64,000 nt of DNA from an uncultured Bacilli bacterium (GTDB lineage: Bacteria; Bacillota_I; Bacilli_A; RF39; UBA660). The DNA is taken from positions 1-64,000 of the forward strand of contig CAJTXV010000004.1 of the NCBI GenBank assembly GCA_910584255.1, in the 5' to 3' direction. Position 1 is the stretch's first letter, and each line of letters begins with the position of its first letter. A program made the translations under genes and the position numbers. Positions 32,661 to 41,881 of the stretch are shown piece by piece. Below the pieces are notes generated by a model that saw only the letters and a list, made by a program, of their open reading frames with translations, had not been told where the DNA came from and ran no database searches.

Positions 32661-34190
32661 ATGACGAAAAAGAAGAAGAAGAAGAAACTAAAATTAAAAT
32701 TAAATAACATATTTGTATTATTGTCGATTATCACTAGCCTATTTCTTATTTATCAAATTAGTAAATTAGGTCCTATCGAGCCAATGATGCGAGGAATTAT
32801 TGCTTTAATTCTATTAACAATTGATTTTATTTTTTTCTATTATAAAAAGAACCTAAAACACTTTTTTGCATTATTTGTGATGTTAATCTTTGTAACTATT
32901 AATATTTTCGCAGCAAACTTAATTGGAGAAGCCTATGGCTCCCTAGACTCTATTAATAAGAAAAGTATTACTTATAGCACTTACTTAGTTGCTTTAAAAA
33001 ATAATGAGATGAATACAATCGAAGACGTAACTGATAAGAATATTGGAATACTGAATGATACGCTCTCTATTGATAATTATATGATTGCGAAAGAATTAAT
33101 TGAAGAACATAAATTAGAAGATACAAACACAATTCAAGATTATGAAGATGTCGCTATTATGCTTCATGACTTATATAACAACAAAATTGATGCTATGCTA
33201 ATTTCTAGTAATTATAAGGAAATGTTTGCCACCACGGAAGGCTATGAAAATATCGCAAATGAATTGAAGGTCATTACTAGCAAAGATAAAAAAATGAAAA
33301 AAGACCAAATTGAAACTGTCAATACTGAAAAATCAGTAGATAAACCATTTACAATTCTATTAATGGGTGTCGATAGTGAAAAGGATGGTTTAAAGAAAAA
33401 TGCTTATGCGAATGGGGATTCGTTAATTCTGATTACTTTTAATCCAGATACCTATAATACGACAATGATGTCAATCCCAAGAGATAGTTATCTACCGATT
33501 GCTTGTAGGAATAATCAAAAAAACAAACTAACACATGCTGGTTGGTATGGGACTGATTGCATGATGCAAACGATTGAAAATACTTTTGATATTCCAATTG
33601 ATTATTATGTAAAGATTAATTTTAAAGGTGTCGTTGGTCTCGTGGATGCCTTAGGTGGGATTGAAGTAGATGTTCCTAAAAGGTTATGTACAGATGATTC
33701 TAACCGCCAAGGAACGATTTGTATTGACAAAGGGCATCAGACATTAGACGGTGAACATGCCTTAGTATTTGCAAGAAATCGTTATGATTTAGCTCAAGGT
33801 GATATTGACCGTGGATACAATCAACAAACACTTATTAAAGCAATGATTAATAAAGTAACTACGCTTCGAAATATCAATACAGTTTTAGATATCTTAGATA
33901 CGGTTTCTAAAAATTTAGATACCAATCTTACTACCACAGAAATTTTATCATTCTATAATATTTTTAAAGAAATTATTACTTCTACGAATTATCAAGACGG
34001 AGATGCTTTAAATATTGAACAATTAAAACTGGTTGGAAATGGTAAGATGATTTACTATAAAAATCTAAAGCAAAAACTTTGGAACTATATTTTAAAAGAA
34101 GATAGTATTGAAGAAGTTAGTAAAGCCATGAAAATCAATCTAGGGCTAGAAGAAGCAGACATGATTAAAACATTTAACTTTGAGCCTTAA
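32661..34190 (+). CDS. LytR-CpsA-Psr (LCP) family glycopolymer transferase
   Basis: 509 residues. Three TM segments within the first 110 residues, then an extra region (about 110-230) that resembles a small periplasmic-binding fold (NIGILNDTLSIDNYMIAKEL). The LCP domain follows (about 235-430), with MGVDSEKDG, SIPRDSYLPI, NKLTHAGW, LGGIEVDVP and FARNRYD (the Arg motifs that bind polyprenyl phosphate). LCP enzymes attach teichoic acid or capsule to peptidoglycan. A TATAAT box is at 32637-32642. It is divergent from the glucosaminidase gene. The extra N-terminal domain recurs in related low-GC Firmicutes. Confidence 0.88.
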   Translation: MTKKKKKKKLKLKLNNIFVLLSIITSLFLIYQISKLGPIEPMMRGIIALILLTIDFIFFYYKKNLKHFFALFVMLIFVTINIFAANLIGEAYGSLDSINKKSITYSTYLVALKNNEMNTIEDVTDKNIGILNDTLSIDNYMIAKELIEEHKLEDTNTIQDYEDVAIMLHDLYNNKIDAMLISSNYKEMFATTEGYENIANELKVITSKDKKMKKDQIETVNTEKSVDKPFTILLMGVDSEKDGLKKNAYANGDSLILITFNPDTYNTTMMSIPRDSYLPIACRNNQKNKLTHAGWYGTDCMMQTIENTFDIPIDYYVKINFKGVVGLVDALGGIEVDVPKRLCTDDSNRQGTICIDKGHQTLDGEHALVFARNRYDLAQGDIDRGYNQQTLIKAMINKVTTLRNINTVLDILDTVSKNLDTNLTTTEILSFYNIFKEIITSTNYQDGDALNIEQLKLVGNGKMIYYKNLKQKLWNYILKEDSIEEVSKAMKINLGLEEADMIKTFNFEP

Positions 34191-34312
34191 CAACTTTCTT
34201 ATATCATCCTCTACTTAATATTATTTCCAAAACTTTCTGAATCGACAAAAAAATACCCAATTTTTTTAGTTTTAACATATAAAAATTAGTTTTAAAATTT
34301 CAACTTGTTCGA

Positions 34313-34341
34313 TTGTTTTATATATTTTTGCAATGTATAAT
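34313..34341 (+). promoter_or_regulatory. Promoter of the small TM peptide gene
   Basis: -35 TTGTTT (34313-34318), 17 bases, -10 TATAAT (34336-34341), with TG just before the -10 (extended). The predicted start is at about 34348, only a few bases before the hairpin. Confidence 0.6.
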
Positions 34342-34353
34342 TCTTGTTGGCTT

Positions 34354-34377
34354 GCCTCCTTTCGTAAGAAAGGAGGC
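34354..34377 (+). promoter_or_regulatory. Perfect 10-bp hairpin that hides the Shine-Dalgarno sequence
   Basis: GCCTCCTTTC (34354-34363), loop GTAA, GAAAGGAGGC (34368-34377). The 3' arm contains the AAAGGAGG ribosome binding site of the peptide gene at 34387, so translation needs the hairpin to open. A stem of this strength followed by no T run is not a terminator. Confidence 0.7.
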
Positions 34378-34386
34378 TTGATATTT

Positions 34387-34506
34387 ATGAAGAAAAAAGA
34401 TTTACTAATCTCATTTCTAATATTAATTATCATTTCATTAGTAGTCTCTTTAATGATTCTATGTATAAAAAATGGTACTCAATCTAGCAATAAATTGTAC
34501 CCATAA
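34387..34506 (+). CDS. 39-residue single-TM peptide
   Basis: The peptide has a short Lys/Asp N-terminus (MKKKDLL), one TM helix (about residues 7-27) and a polar tail. It has its own promoter and a strong but sequestered ribosome binding site (AAAGGAGG, 9 bases from the ATG). Size, topology and SD-hiding leader are those of type I toxin peptides. The last codons (LYP and stop) lie inside the terminal repeat of the IS3 remnant, so the original C-terminus was replaced by the insertion. No antitoxin RNA could be identified. It could also be a small regulatory membrane peptide. Confidence 0.5.
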   Translation: MKKKDLLISFLILIIISLVVSLMILCIKNGTQSSNKLYP

Positions 34507-35419
34507 AAATAGACAGATAGGAAAAGACACCTATCTTTTTCTATGTGTTAAAATAATATCAAAGAGGGGCAACAATATGTCAAAATTTACTAATAAAAGA
34601 AAAAAGGAATTATTAGGAAATAAATATATACTTACTTTTTCTAAAGACCATATTATTTATACAGAAGAATTTAGAAAAAAGGTTATTATGGATTTAAGTA
34701 AAGGTAAAAGAATTTTAGATATCTTTGAAAGTTGTGGATTAAATCCAAATGAAATAGGATTATCATTAATAAAAGCAAATAAACATAATTGGTCAAAATA
34801 ATTTAAAATCTTATTTATGAATGAATTTAGAAACGTGAAAGGTAATCTTCAAATATTTTCAGAGTTTGGTTTAAATCCTTTAGTAGTTGGGAAAAGAAGA
34901 ATAAAAACTTGTACTAGAAATTGGAAAAACAAGCATCTCATGATTCTACTTTTAGTAAAAATAATTACTGTCCCATTCATAAAGAAACAGATGAGCAGAA
35001 AAAGAAGAAACTAGAAAATATTAAATATTTACAAAGAAGAGTTAATCAATTTGAAATGGAAAATGGATTCTTAAAAAAAGTTTCGGCCTTGAGAAAGGGG
35101 TGAAAAACTATACAGGTCCAACTTTTCAATCTTTATTAAAAGAATTAAAATTAGGTCAATCAATGTCTAGAAAAGGAAATTGCTGGGTAATGCACCACAA
35201 AAATCTTTCTTTGGTCATATGAAAGATGAAGTTGATTTTAAAGCTTGTTCTAATTTCGAAGAATTACAATTTGAAATTGATAAGTACATAGAATATTGTA
35301 ATAATTATAGATATCAATGGAATTTAAAAAAGATGAGTCCTGTACAATATAGAACTCATCTTCTTCAAAACCAATAATCAATAAATTTTAAATCTCTATC
35401 GTGTCCATTTTAGGGTACA
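34496..35419 (+). mobile_element. IS3-family insertion sequence remnant (IS150-like)
   Basis: Ends are an imperfect inverted repeat: TGTACCCATAAAAATAGACA at 34496-34515 and, on the minus strand from 35419, TGTACCCTAAAATGGACA. Inside are decayed OrfA and OrfB fragments; the element is about 920 bases instead of the usual 1.4-1.5 kb. No clear target-site duplication is visible. It is inserted into the 3' end of the small peptide gene. Confidence 0.8.
34577..35377 (+). pseudogene. Degenerate IS3 transposase (OrfA and OrfB fragments)
   Basis: 34577-34801 encodes the N-terminal helix-turn-helix part of OrfA (YTEEFRKKVIMDLSKGKR) and is cut short by a stop. A second HTH-like piece (34829-34920) and a coiled piece (to about 35100) lie in different frames. 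From about 35100 comes the end of OrfB: QSMSRKGNCW, a one-base deletion, then NAPQKSFFGHMKDEVDFKAC and NNYRYQWNLKKMSPVQYRTH. Most of the OrfB catalytic core, including the first two Asp, is deleted, and the final catalytic Glu (PQES in active copies) is Lys. The copy is inactive. Confidence 0.85.
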
Positions 35420-35533
35420 ATTTAAAATGATTTAGATGTTATCCAATTAAATGGCAACACTCAACATCGGCATATTGAATGTTCCTTTTTAATTTTATGA
35501 AAGTTTCCTTGACATATTCATAATAACATTTTT

Positions 35534-36187
35534 TTAATTCTTGTCAAAAATTTCTACTAACACTAATTTATTTTCTTCATGAACAAAGAAAAGTTTTATG
35601 TTTTTTGGATATCCCAAATCCTCTTTGTATTCTAATTGTACCGTTACTTGAAATCCACTAGAGTCTTTAAAATCTTTCTTTTCATATTCTTTTTCTTTTA
35701 CCCCAGTAACCATGGAACTTGTTACCTCTGGTAAAGATTGCTCTCTTTTTTTCTCTCGATTGTTTCTTACATATTTGTAAACACTATTCGAAGCCTCTGC
35801 TTTAAATTTTTCTTGTAAGCTAGAAGCAACAAACTGAATTCCACCAATATCTTGATTTGTTAATTTATTATTTAAGGTGTAAAAGTCAATTGTAAATAAT
35901 TGAGATAATAACGTTACATACTTCTTTTCATCTACTTTGGAGTCTTTTAACTCACTTTCTAGTTGCTTATAATATTTTTTGTATACTTTGGTGGTATTAC
36001 TATTTAGATAATACCCATAATCATCGATTCTAGATACCACGGTTACTTGATTCGTATCTTTCTTAAAAAATTCATGATAAAGGTGATAAGCACCTCCTAC
36101 GATTAATCCTAAGAGAAATAATAATACTATGATAATAAAACTACTTCTACCCTTTTTTTTAGAGCTTACCTTCGTTCTTTTATTCAT
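35534..36187 (-). CDS. Single-TM extracytoplasmic hypothetical protein
   Basis: 217 residues with a basic N-terminus, a TM helix at about 16-36 and an exterior domain of about 180 residues rich in Lys, Tyr and Val. Its ATG overlaps the stop of the LTA-synthase-family gene, and GAAGG lies within that gene's end, so translation is coupled. No family recognised, but the tight coupling suggests it works with that enzyme at the membrane, for instance as a conjugate of glycopolymer synthesis. Confidence 0.65.
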   Translation of the reverse strand: MNKRTKVSSKKKGRSSFIIIVLLFLLGLIVGGAYHLYHEFFKKDTNQVTVVSRIDDYGYYLNSNTTKVYKKYYKQLESELKDSKVDEKKYVTLLSQLFTIDFYTLNNKLTNQDIGGIQFVASSLQEKFKAEASNSVYKYVRNNREKKREQSLPEVTSSMVTGVKEKEYEKKDFKDSSGFQVTVQLEYKEDLGYPKNIKLFFVHEENKLVLVEIFDKN

Positions 36188-38349
36188 TATTCCATAACCT
36201 TCTCTTCAATATAATCTGTTTCAGACTTAATAGTCTCTTGTTCTTTCTTAATTAGGTCAAAGACTATGAGTGAGTTTGAAGCACTCAATAATTTTTCTGC
36301 ATAATGTTGGCATTCTGTAATGTATTCTTCTGAAATTGCTTCCTCTTTTAAAGGAAGAAAATTTCCCTTTTGTGTATTATAGTAAATTTTATTGGTCATC
36401 CAATTTCCATTTGGGAATACGACAATATTATCATCCGTTGCATTAAAAATATCTTTCCCTAATTGGTATTTATTATAAAAACCGAACATATTTCCTAATG
36501 TTGGCATTACATCATACATTCCCATCACAGTTGTGATTTCTTTATGCAATGAATCTTTTGTTTCCTTACTATAAATTAAGAACGGCACTTTTCTAAGAAG
36601 TTCATATTGGAAAGCATCTACTTTATAGAATCCTTCTGTATCTGATGGTAGCGTAGCGTCATTTTCTTTATCATAATTAAAAAGACGATTGTAGTCTGCT
36701 TTTGGTAGTCTTGCATCATGATCTCCATATAATACAAGAACTGTATTTTCCATTAGTCCTTCCTCTTCTAGTCCTGTTAAGAATTCTCCTAGGGCTTCGT
36801 CTGCATAGTGAACAGATTTAAAGTAATTTCCTAATTTGGTTCCTTCCATGTATGGATAGGTTACTTGTTCTACTTCCCCTGTTTCTTCATTTATTACTGG
36901 ATTTCCCTCTTCATCTAGAAGATCTTCTCTAATATCTACAGGAAAGTCACCATATTTATCAACATCAGAGAAAGGTGTATGATTGGTTAACATTAAAACC
37001 GTTCCATAATATGTTTTTCCTTCTTCATTGATTTTTTTAATTTTTTCTATCGATTGTTTAAAGAAAGACTTATCTGATAATCCAAGACCAATGACTTCAT
37101 CAATTTCATAATCTTTTTTACTGTAAAAACGATCATATCCTAAGGATTCATGCATTACATTACGATTCCAGTAAGAGCCATTATTCGCATGCATACTGAA
37201 TGTATAATATCCCTTTTCCTTTAAAAGTTTAGGAATGGATACATATTCACGATTAAAGTAACTTACAAATGCAGTTCCTGTATTGGTAGGCATCAAAGAT
37301 GTATTCAATGTAAATTCACTATCGCTAGAGGTTCCTACACTTACTTGTGAATAAAAATTACTAAAGTATAGAGATTCACTCGCTAATTTATTTAAATTTG
37401 GTGTTAGTTCTTGACCATTAAAACTTAGACTCATATTCACTTGCTGCATACTTTCACAATGAATAGAAATAATATTTTTTCCTTCAAAAATGCCTGTATA
37501 TTCATTCACTACCTGCTGCTCATTTGGTACATCCTGATAGTACTCTTTAAAGGTTCTTAGGGCATTATCATACCCAAATAAACTAGTAATTTTTGGCTCA
37601 ATACTTTTTACAAGATCATTCAAGTGATAAGCATAAATTCCAAATTTCATTACAATGTATTCACGGTTCCATTGCTTAGAAAATCTACCTATTTCTAAGG
37701 AAGTAAGCATGCTGATAAAAATTAGTATTAGTATTAGGGCAACTGATAAAGTTGTAATTGCCTTTTTGTTATCCCTTTTTTCTAAATTTTTTTGATTTCC
37801 TTTTGATTTCCTACTTCTTTTTAATTTTAAATGTACAAGCAATAAGGCAATTGGTGCAAATAGATAGGAAAAATCTTGTATTTTAAATACATTTTTAGTA
37901 ACTGCATCTCCAACTTGAAATAAATATTCTAAAGTTCCAATAAGAGAAACTGATACGAAAGAAGTATAGAATGTATAATATAATGAGTTAATAACACAAA
38001 GAATACTTAAAATTAATGACACAATGAATAAATAAATAAATCGATTTTTTTTCTTTAGAAAAAAACTTAACCCTCCAAGTACCATAATAATTGCTAAGTC
38101 AGCAAGGATTGGTTTTATATTTAGAATGTTTTCCCATGTATGAATCGTAATATAACGAAGTAATGTGGAAGCAAAGAGATTGACAATTAAAAATATAAAG
38201 AACAGTATATTCTCCCGAACTGCTTCTATACATCTATTAAATATAAAAATACATGACCTTTTTGGATTTAGAATCACATAAGTTATGCTCTTTTTGATAT
38301 TTTCTAAAATCTTTTTCGCTTTTTTTTCTATTTTTTTCATCTTTTTCAT
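36187..38349 (-). CDS. LTA synthase family protein (sulfatase-fold phosphotransferase)
   Basis: 720 residues. Five TM segments in the first 220 residues, the hinge KFGIYAYHLNDLVK, then the extracellular sulfatase-type domain (about 265-640). The domain shows NIISIHCES, SDSEFTLNTSLMPTN (with the likely catalytic Thr), NHTPF and YGDHDARLP (metal ligands). LtaS-family enzymes polymerise glycerol phosphate from phosphatidylglycerol or transfer phosphoglycerol to other glycans. The C-terminal tail is longer than usual. It is the first gene of a pair with a coupled TM protein downstream. Which polymer it makes cannot be told. Confidence 0.88.
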   Translation of the reverse strand: MKKMKKIEKKAKKILENIKKSITYVILNPKRSCIFIFNRCIEAVRENILFFIFLIVNLFASTLLRYITIHTWENILNIKPILADLAIIMVLGGLSFFLKKKNRFIYLFIVSLILSILCVINSLYYTFYTSFVSVSLIGTLEYLFQVGDAVTKNVFKIQDFSYLFAPIALLLVHLKLKRSRKSKGNQKNLEKRDNKKAITTLSVALILILIFISMLTSLEIGRFSKQWNREYIVMKFGIYAYHLNDLVKSIEPKITSLFGYDNALRTFKEYYQDVPNEQQVVNEYTGIFEGKNIISIHCESMQQVNMSLSFNGQELTPNLNKLASESLYFSNFYSQVSVGTSSDSEFTLNTSLMPTNTGTAFVSYFNREYVSIPKLLKEKGYYTFSMHANNGSYWNRNVMHESLGYDRFYSKKDYEIDEVIGLGLSDKSFFKQSIEKIKKINEEGKTYYGTVLMLTNHTPFSDVDKYGDFPVDIREDLLDEEGNPVINEETGEVEQVTYPYMEGTKLGNYFKSVHYADEALGEFLTGLEEEGLMENTVLVLYGDHDARLPKADYNRLFNYDKENDATLPSDTEGFYKVDAFQYELLRKVPFLIYSKETKDSLHKEITTVMGMYDVMPTLGNMFGFYNKYQLGKDIFNATDDNIVVFPNGNWMTNKIYYNTQKGNFLPLKEEAISEEYITECQHYAEKLLSASNSLIVFDLIKKEQETIKSETDYIEEKVME

Positions 38350-38436
38350 TAATATTAGGCACCAACCTTCCTTCTACATTATACCACGAAAATTGCCAAT
38401 AGGCAATTCTCCCTCCGATTACAAATTTGTCATATA

Positions 38437-39270
38437 TTATTTTTCTGCTTTAGTCCTTTTTTCGTGTTCCTCACTGCTCGCATTAAATGCCATTCCAAAT
38501 ACAAAGATATAAGAGAGTAGATAAACCCATAATAGAAGAATAATTAAGTTTGCAATACTCCCATATAATAAGTTATATTTTGCAAATACTTCTACATAAA
38601 AAGAGTAAACTTCTGTTGATAGTATCCAAGTAATGGTTGTAAAAAGTGCACCATAGGTTGTAGATTTGCTCGAAATATGTTTATCAGGTGCCATGATATA
38701 AAGAAGTTTTATACAAAAGAAGATAAAGAATAAGGAAATTGGGTATTTTAAAAAGGAGTAGGTAATTCTAATAAATTTAGTAATTGATTCTTTATCCACA
38801 AGTTCTATGATTATAGAAATGATTTTATCCCCAAATACTGGGACTACTAATAAGAAAACAAAAAGTAGCACTAATACCACAGTCATTAACAATGCTTTCA
38901 TTCTTCTACGAATTAGGCTTTTATCCTCTACTTTATAAAGTAAATTGGATCCTATAATCATAGAATGTGGTCCATTCGATGCAAGAATAAACGCAGAAAA
39001 ATAGAAAATAACAATGTTTAAGTTTAGGTCTTTTCCACCAATTGCTTGATTGATTAATTCTGCAGCATCCCTTGGAAATGTCGTGTTAATTAAATCTACT
39101 AAAGAATCCATAGATATAAAGAAACTAGAGGCAACGGTTGCAATTAAAGCTACTAAAGGAATCATGGATAATACAAGAAAAAAAGCCAGTTGACCTGGTA
39201 AAATCCTCATTTCTGGCTTATTTACTGTATCTAATACTCTGTGAAAAAATTTTCTCATTTCCTGTTTCAT
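38437..39270 (-). CDS. YihY/virulence factor BrkB family membrane protein
   Basis: 277 residues from the ATG at 39270 (MKQEMRKFF), AGGA lying upstream; 39279 is an alternative. Six TM segments. The signature region is PGQLAFFLVLSMIPL near the N-terminus and LLLWVYLLSYIFVFG near the C-terminus, both typical of the YihY/BrkB (previously 'ribonuclease BN') family. The function of the family is not settled; transport or lipid-linked roles are proposed. It is 13 bases downstream of the receptor-like GGDEF gene. Confidence 0.88.
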   Translation of the reverse strand: MKQEMRKFFHRVLDTVNKPEMRILPGQLAFFLVLSMIPLVALIATVASSFFISMDSLVDLINTTFPRDAAELINQAIGGKDLNLNIVIFYFSAFILASNGPHSMIIGSNLLYKVEDKSLIRRRMKALLMTVVLVLLFVFLLVVPVFGDKIISIIIELVDKESITKFIRITYSFLKYPISLFFIFFCIKLLYIMAPDKHISSKSTTYGALFTTITWILSTEVYSFYVEVFAKYNLLYGSIANLIILLLWVYLLSYIFVFGMAFNASSEEHEKRTKAEK

Positions 39271-39283
39271 AGATATCACATTC

Positions 39284-41317
39284 CTATTTTACTTTTTCTT
39301 TTGCTGTCCTCATGTCTAGTGTTGCTTCATTAATTGCATCATCAATGGTTTTAATATCATCTACAATCATACTGTATCCGATGGATGCTCCAAAACCGTG
39401 TGGTAAGTCTTTCATCTCTTTTGTTAATTTTTTACTGTATGTTTCTACTTGCTTTTCACTATATCCAACAAGATAAATTAAGAATTCATTTCCATCTGTA
39501 CGAATAATTTCACTATTTTCGAGTTGTGTATTTACTAGAATAGATGCAGCTGAAATAATTAAATTATCTCCTGCCTCATGCCCATAGTTATCATTTACAT
39601 ATTGTACATTATTTAAATCGACAATAAGTATAGCCTGCGGATATACTTGACTATCCTCCCATAATTTCATATTTAAGTTTAAATAATTACGATTCTTGAG
39701 TGAAGTCAAAATATCTGTATATTTACGACGGTCTTCTTTTCGAACCTCAGTAATTGTCTTCTTTCTCTTAAAGAAAATCAAGAAGGCAATAATCACTAAA
39801 ATTGGAAGTAATGCGACTCCAAGGACAATTAGATATAGTTCTTGAAAGTTGGTTCTTTCTACTAGTGATAAACTTAAAGAATTCAGTCCACTCAAACGAT
39901 AATTATAATAAGAATTGGTAGTAATAATGTAATTAAATAAATTATAGAACTCTTCATTTCCTTTATAAATCATAAATGAAAAATCGTTATTCACATAATC
40001 TGTGTATAAAACCTCATATTTAGAGAATTTACTATTTTTATAGTAATCATACACTTCTTTATCTACAATGACTAGTCCATTTCCTTTTACTAGTTTTGAT
40101 AAATTATTTACTTCTTTAATATTGGCTCTACTATTTTCAGTAAAGTATTTCGTAATTAAGTTGTTCTTAAGCATTTTTACATCTTTATTTTTTAAACTCT
40201 CAAAGGTTGAAATAACGTCTCCTTCTTTCGGAACACCTAATACTACATATTTCTCTATCGTTGGAGAAATTGTTGCCTTATAATCCGTTGTACTATAACC
40301 AGAATAGTTAAAGTAAATATCTACTTCTCCTTTATCAATTGCCTGGTTTAATTCTTCTATAGATTTATATTTCTTATACGTAAAATCAATTCCAGTCAGG
40401 CGTAACATCCGAGCGACATATTCACTCGCAATTCCTTTCGGAATCCCATCAATTTTTAGTTCATAAGGAACATTTTCTACATATCCGTAAGCATATGATT
40501 TAGATACTAAATCTGCTTTTGTTTTATCATTCAATCCATTTTTAGATGCATAGTAGTCTAGATATTCTTTATTATAGGAAGTAATGAAACCATCTTTTTT
40601 CCACTTTTCATAGTATTTACGAACTACTTGATTTAGTTCCTGGTTATCATCTGACAATGTTAGAACCAGTCGTTTAGAAATTTCTGTAAAGTAGTAATTA
40701 ATATGATAATTGTCATTCATAATGGTTTGGTCTAAATATAAGATTTGTGGAATAATAATCATTTCCACTTGATCTTGATCAAACTCTGTAATCATCGTTG
40801 TTATATCTTCATAGGTCTTATAAGTAAGGTTCGTTGCATTTTTTAAGTAATAACTTAACTCACCAACATCAGATGTAAATACTCCGATGGATTTATCTTT
40901 GAGTTCGCTAATTTCGTTATATCTAGTATTTACTTTACTAATTGCAACATAACCATCTTCAAATACTAATAAATCTTTATTGGTCTGTTTCGTTTCATTA
41001 TCTAATAGTCGAAATCTTAAACCTGTACCCGAAGAACTTGATGTCTTTGGATATGGAATTTTATTAAACTCTAGTCCTGTATCCGATTCAAAGTTTTTAA
41101 CAAAATTAAAAATCACTCCAGAACCATCCATAGAATAAACTGGTATATCATTGATAATTTCTAAATCATATTTTACTTCTGAATTATTTGTAATCCATCT
41201 TTTTTCTCTTACAGTTAAATTGGTTCTTTCATCTTTATAATTTAAGTAATAATAGACTCCAACAAATGCAAAGAGTGCTACTAAAATTGGTACAACAATT
41301 ATTAATTTTTTTTTCAT
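39284..41317 (-). CDS. Transmembrane protein with two substrate-binding-like domains and a degenerate GGDEF domain
   Basis: 677 residues. TM1 at about 4-24, two periplasmic-binding (SBP_bac_3-like) domains (about 45-260 and 275-480; the second has GIPKGIASEYVARMLRLTG), TM2 at about 495-520, then a GGDEF-type domain (about 530-677). In the GGDEF domain LTSLKNRN and VDLNNVQYVNDNYGHEAGD are well kept, but the signature is DGNEF instead of GG(D/E)EF. The first Gly and the Asp are changed, so cyclase activity is doubtful. It may be a receptor with an allosteric or altered nucleotide-binding output. AGAGGGTGA precedes the ATG. An extracytoplasmic TM protein gene is upstream. Confidence 0.82.
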   Translation of the reverse strand: MKKKLIIVVPILVALFAFVGVYYYLNYKDERTNLTVREKRWITNNSEVKYDLEIINDIPVYSMDGSGVIFNFVKNFESDTGLEFNKIPYPKTSSSSGTGLRFRLLDNETKQTNKDLLVFEDGYVAISKVNTRYNEISELKDKSIGVFTSDVGELSYYLKNATNLTYKTYEDITTMITEFDQDQVEMIIIPQILYLDQTIMNDNYHINYYFTEISKRLVLTLSDDNQELNQVVRKYYEKWKKDGFITSYNKEYLDYYASKNGLNDKTKADLVSKSYAYGYVENVPYELKIDGIPKGIASEYVARMLRLTGIDFTYKKYKSIEELNQAIDKGEVDIYFNYSGYSTTDYKATISPTIEKYVVLGVPKEGDVISTFESLKNKDVKMLKNNLITKYFTENSRANIKEVNNLSKLVKGNGLVIVDKEVYDYYKNSKFSKYEVLYTDYVNNDFSFMIYKGNEEFYNLFNYIITTNSYYNYRLSGLNSLSLSLVERTNFQELYLIVLGVALLPILVIIAFLIFFKRKKTITEVRKEDRRKYTDILTSLKNRNYLNLNMKLWEDSQVYPQAILIVDLNNVQYVNDNYGHEAGDNLIISAASILVNTQLENSEIIRTDGNEFLIYLVGYSEKQVETYSKKLTKEMKDLPHGFGASIGYSMIVDDIKTIDDAINEATLDMRTAKEKVK

Positions 41318-41332
41318 GGGTTCACCCTCTAA

Positions 41333-41818
41333 CTACTGATTGGTATCCGTTTGGTTGATATCCGTTTTTTCTCTATCTTTAGACCAAACAAAAATGGAAC
41401 TATTATGATGCTTTGATCCCATAATTGGGAAATTATTTTCAGCAGCATCATTTTTTCTAACAATTACATGAAAATCATAATATCCTTTTTGACTATCTGT
41501 AAATATATCCAAAACACCATCCATTGTCTTTTTAGCGTCATCCAGTGAAGTATCAAATGCAACAGTGATTAAAATATTGATTAGGCGTCCACTTTCACGT
41601 ACTTCTACGGATTCTACTTTTTCTTTGGCCTGAATGCCTTCTTTTAATTGATCATATGTTTCTTTTTTCACTTCTACTTTTCCTACTAGACGATCTCCGT
41701 ATACTGCACCATCATGTGCAAAAAATACTTTTTTAATTTCAGAAACCCCAAACATGAAGAATACAAAAAGTACCACGATTATAATCGTAAATTTGTTTTT
41801 TTTCACCAATTTCATCAT
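41333..41818 (-). CDS. Single-TM extracytoplasmic hypothetical protein
   Basis: 161 residues, TM helix at about 10-28, then a mixed domain (KVEVKKETYDQLKEGIQ). AAGGAG precedes the ATG. It lies 15 bases upstream of the substrate-binding/GGDEF receptor and is presumably co-expressed with it, so it may be an accessory to that receptor. No family recognised. Confidence 0.62.
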   Translation of the reverse strand: MMKLVKKNKFTIIIVVLFVFFMFGVSEIKKVFFAHDGAVYGDRLVGKVEVKKETYDQLKEGIQAKEKVESVEVRESGRLINILITVAFDTSLDDAKKTMDGVLDIFTDSQKGYYDFHVIVRKNDAAENNFPIMGSKHHNSSIFVWSKDREKTDINQTDTNQ

Positions 41819-41881
41819 ATTTTTCCAACTCCTTTAATTATAGTTAAGATTATACAATATCTTTCTAACTTTTTCAAATAT

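Noticed and set aside
34347..34353. GTTGGCT in the peptide leader as a pairing target for AGCCAAC in the small RNA at 15078-15084
   Set aside because: A seven-base match over this much AT-rich sequence is within chance expectation, so it is not used as evidence.
34577..35377. Active IS3-family transposon
   Set aside because: The transposase core is mostly deleted, frames are broken, and the final catalytic Glu is replaced by Lys.
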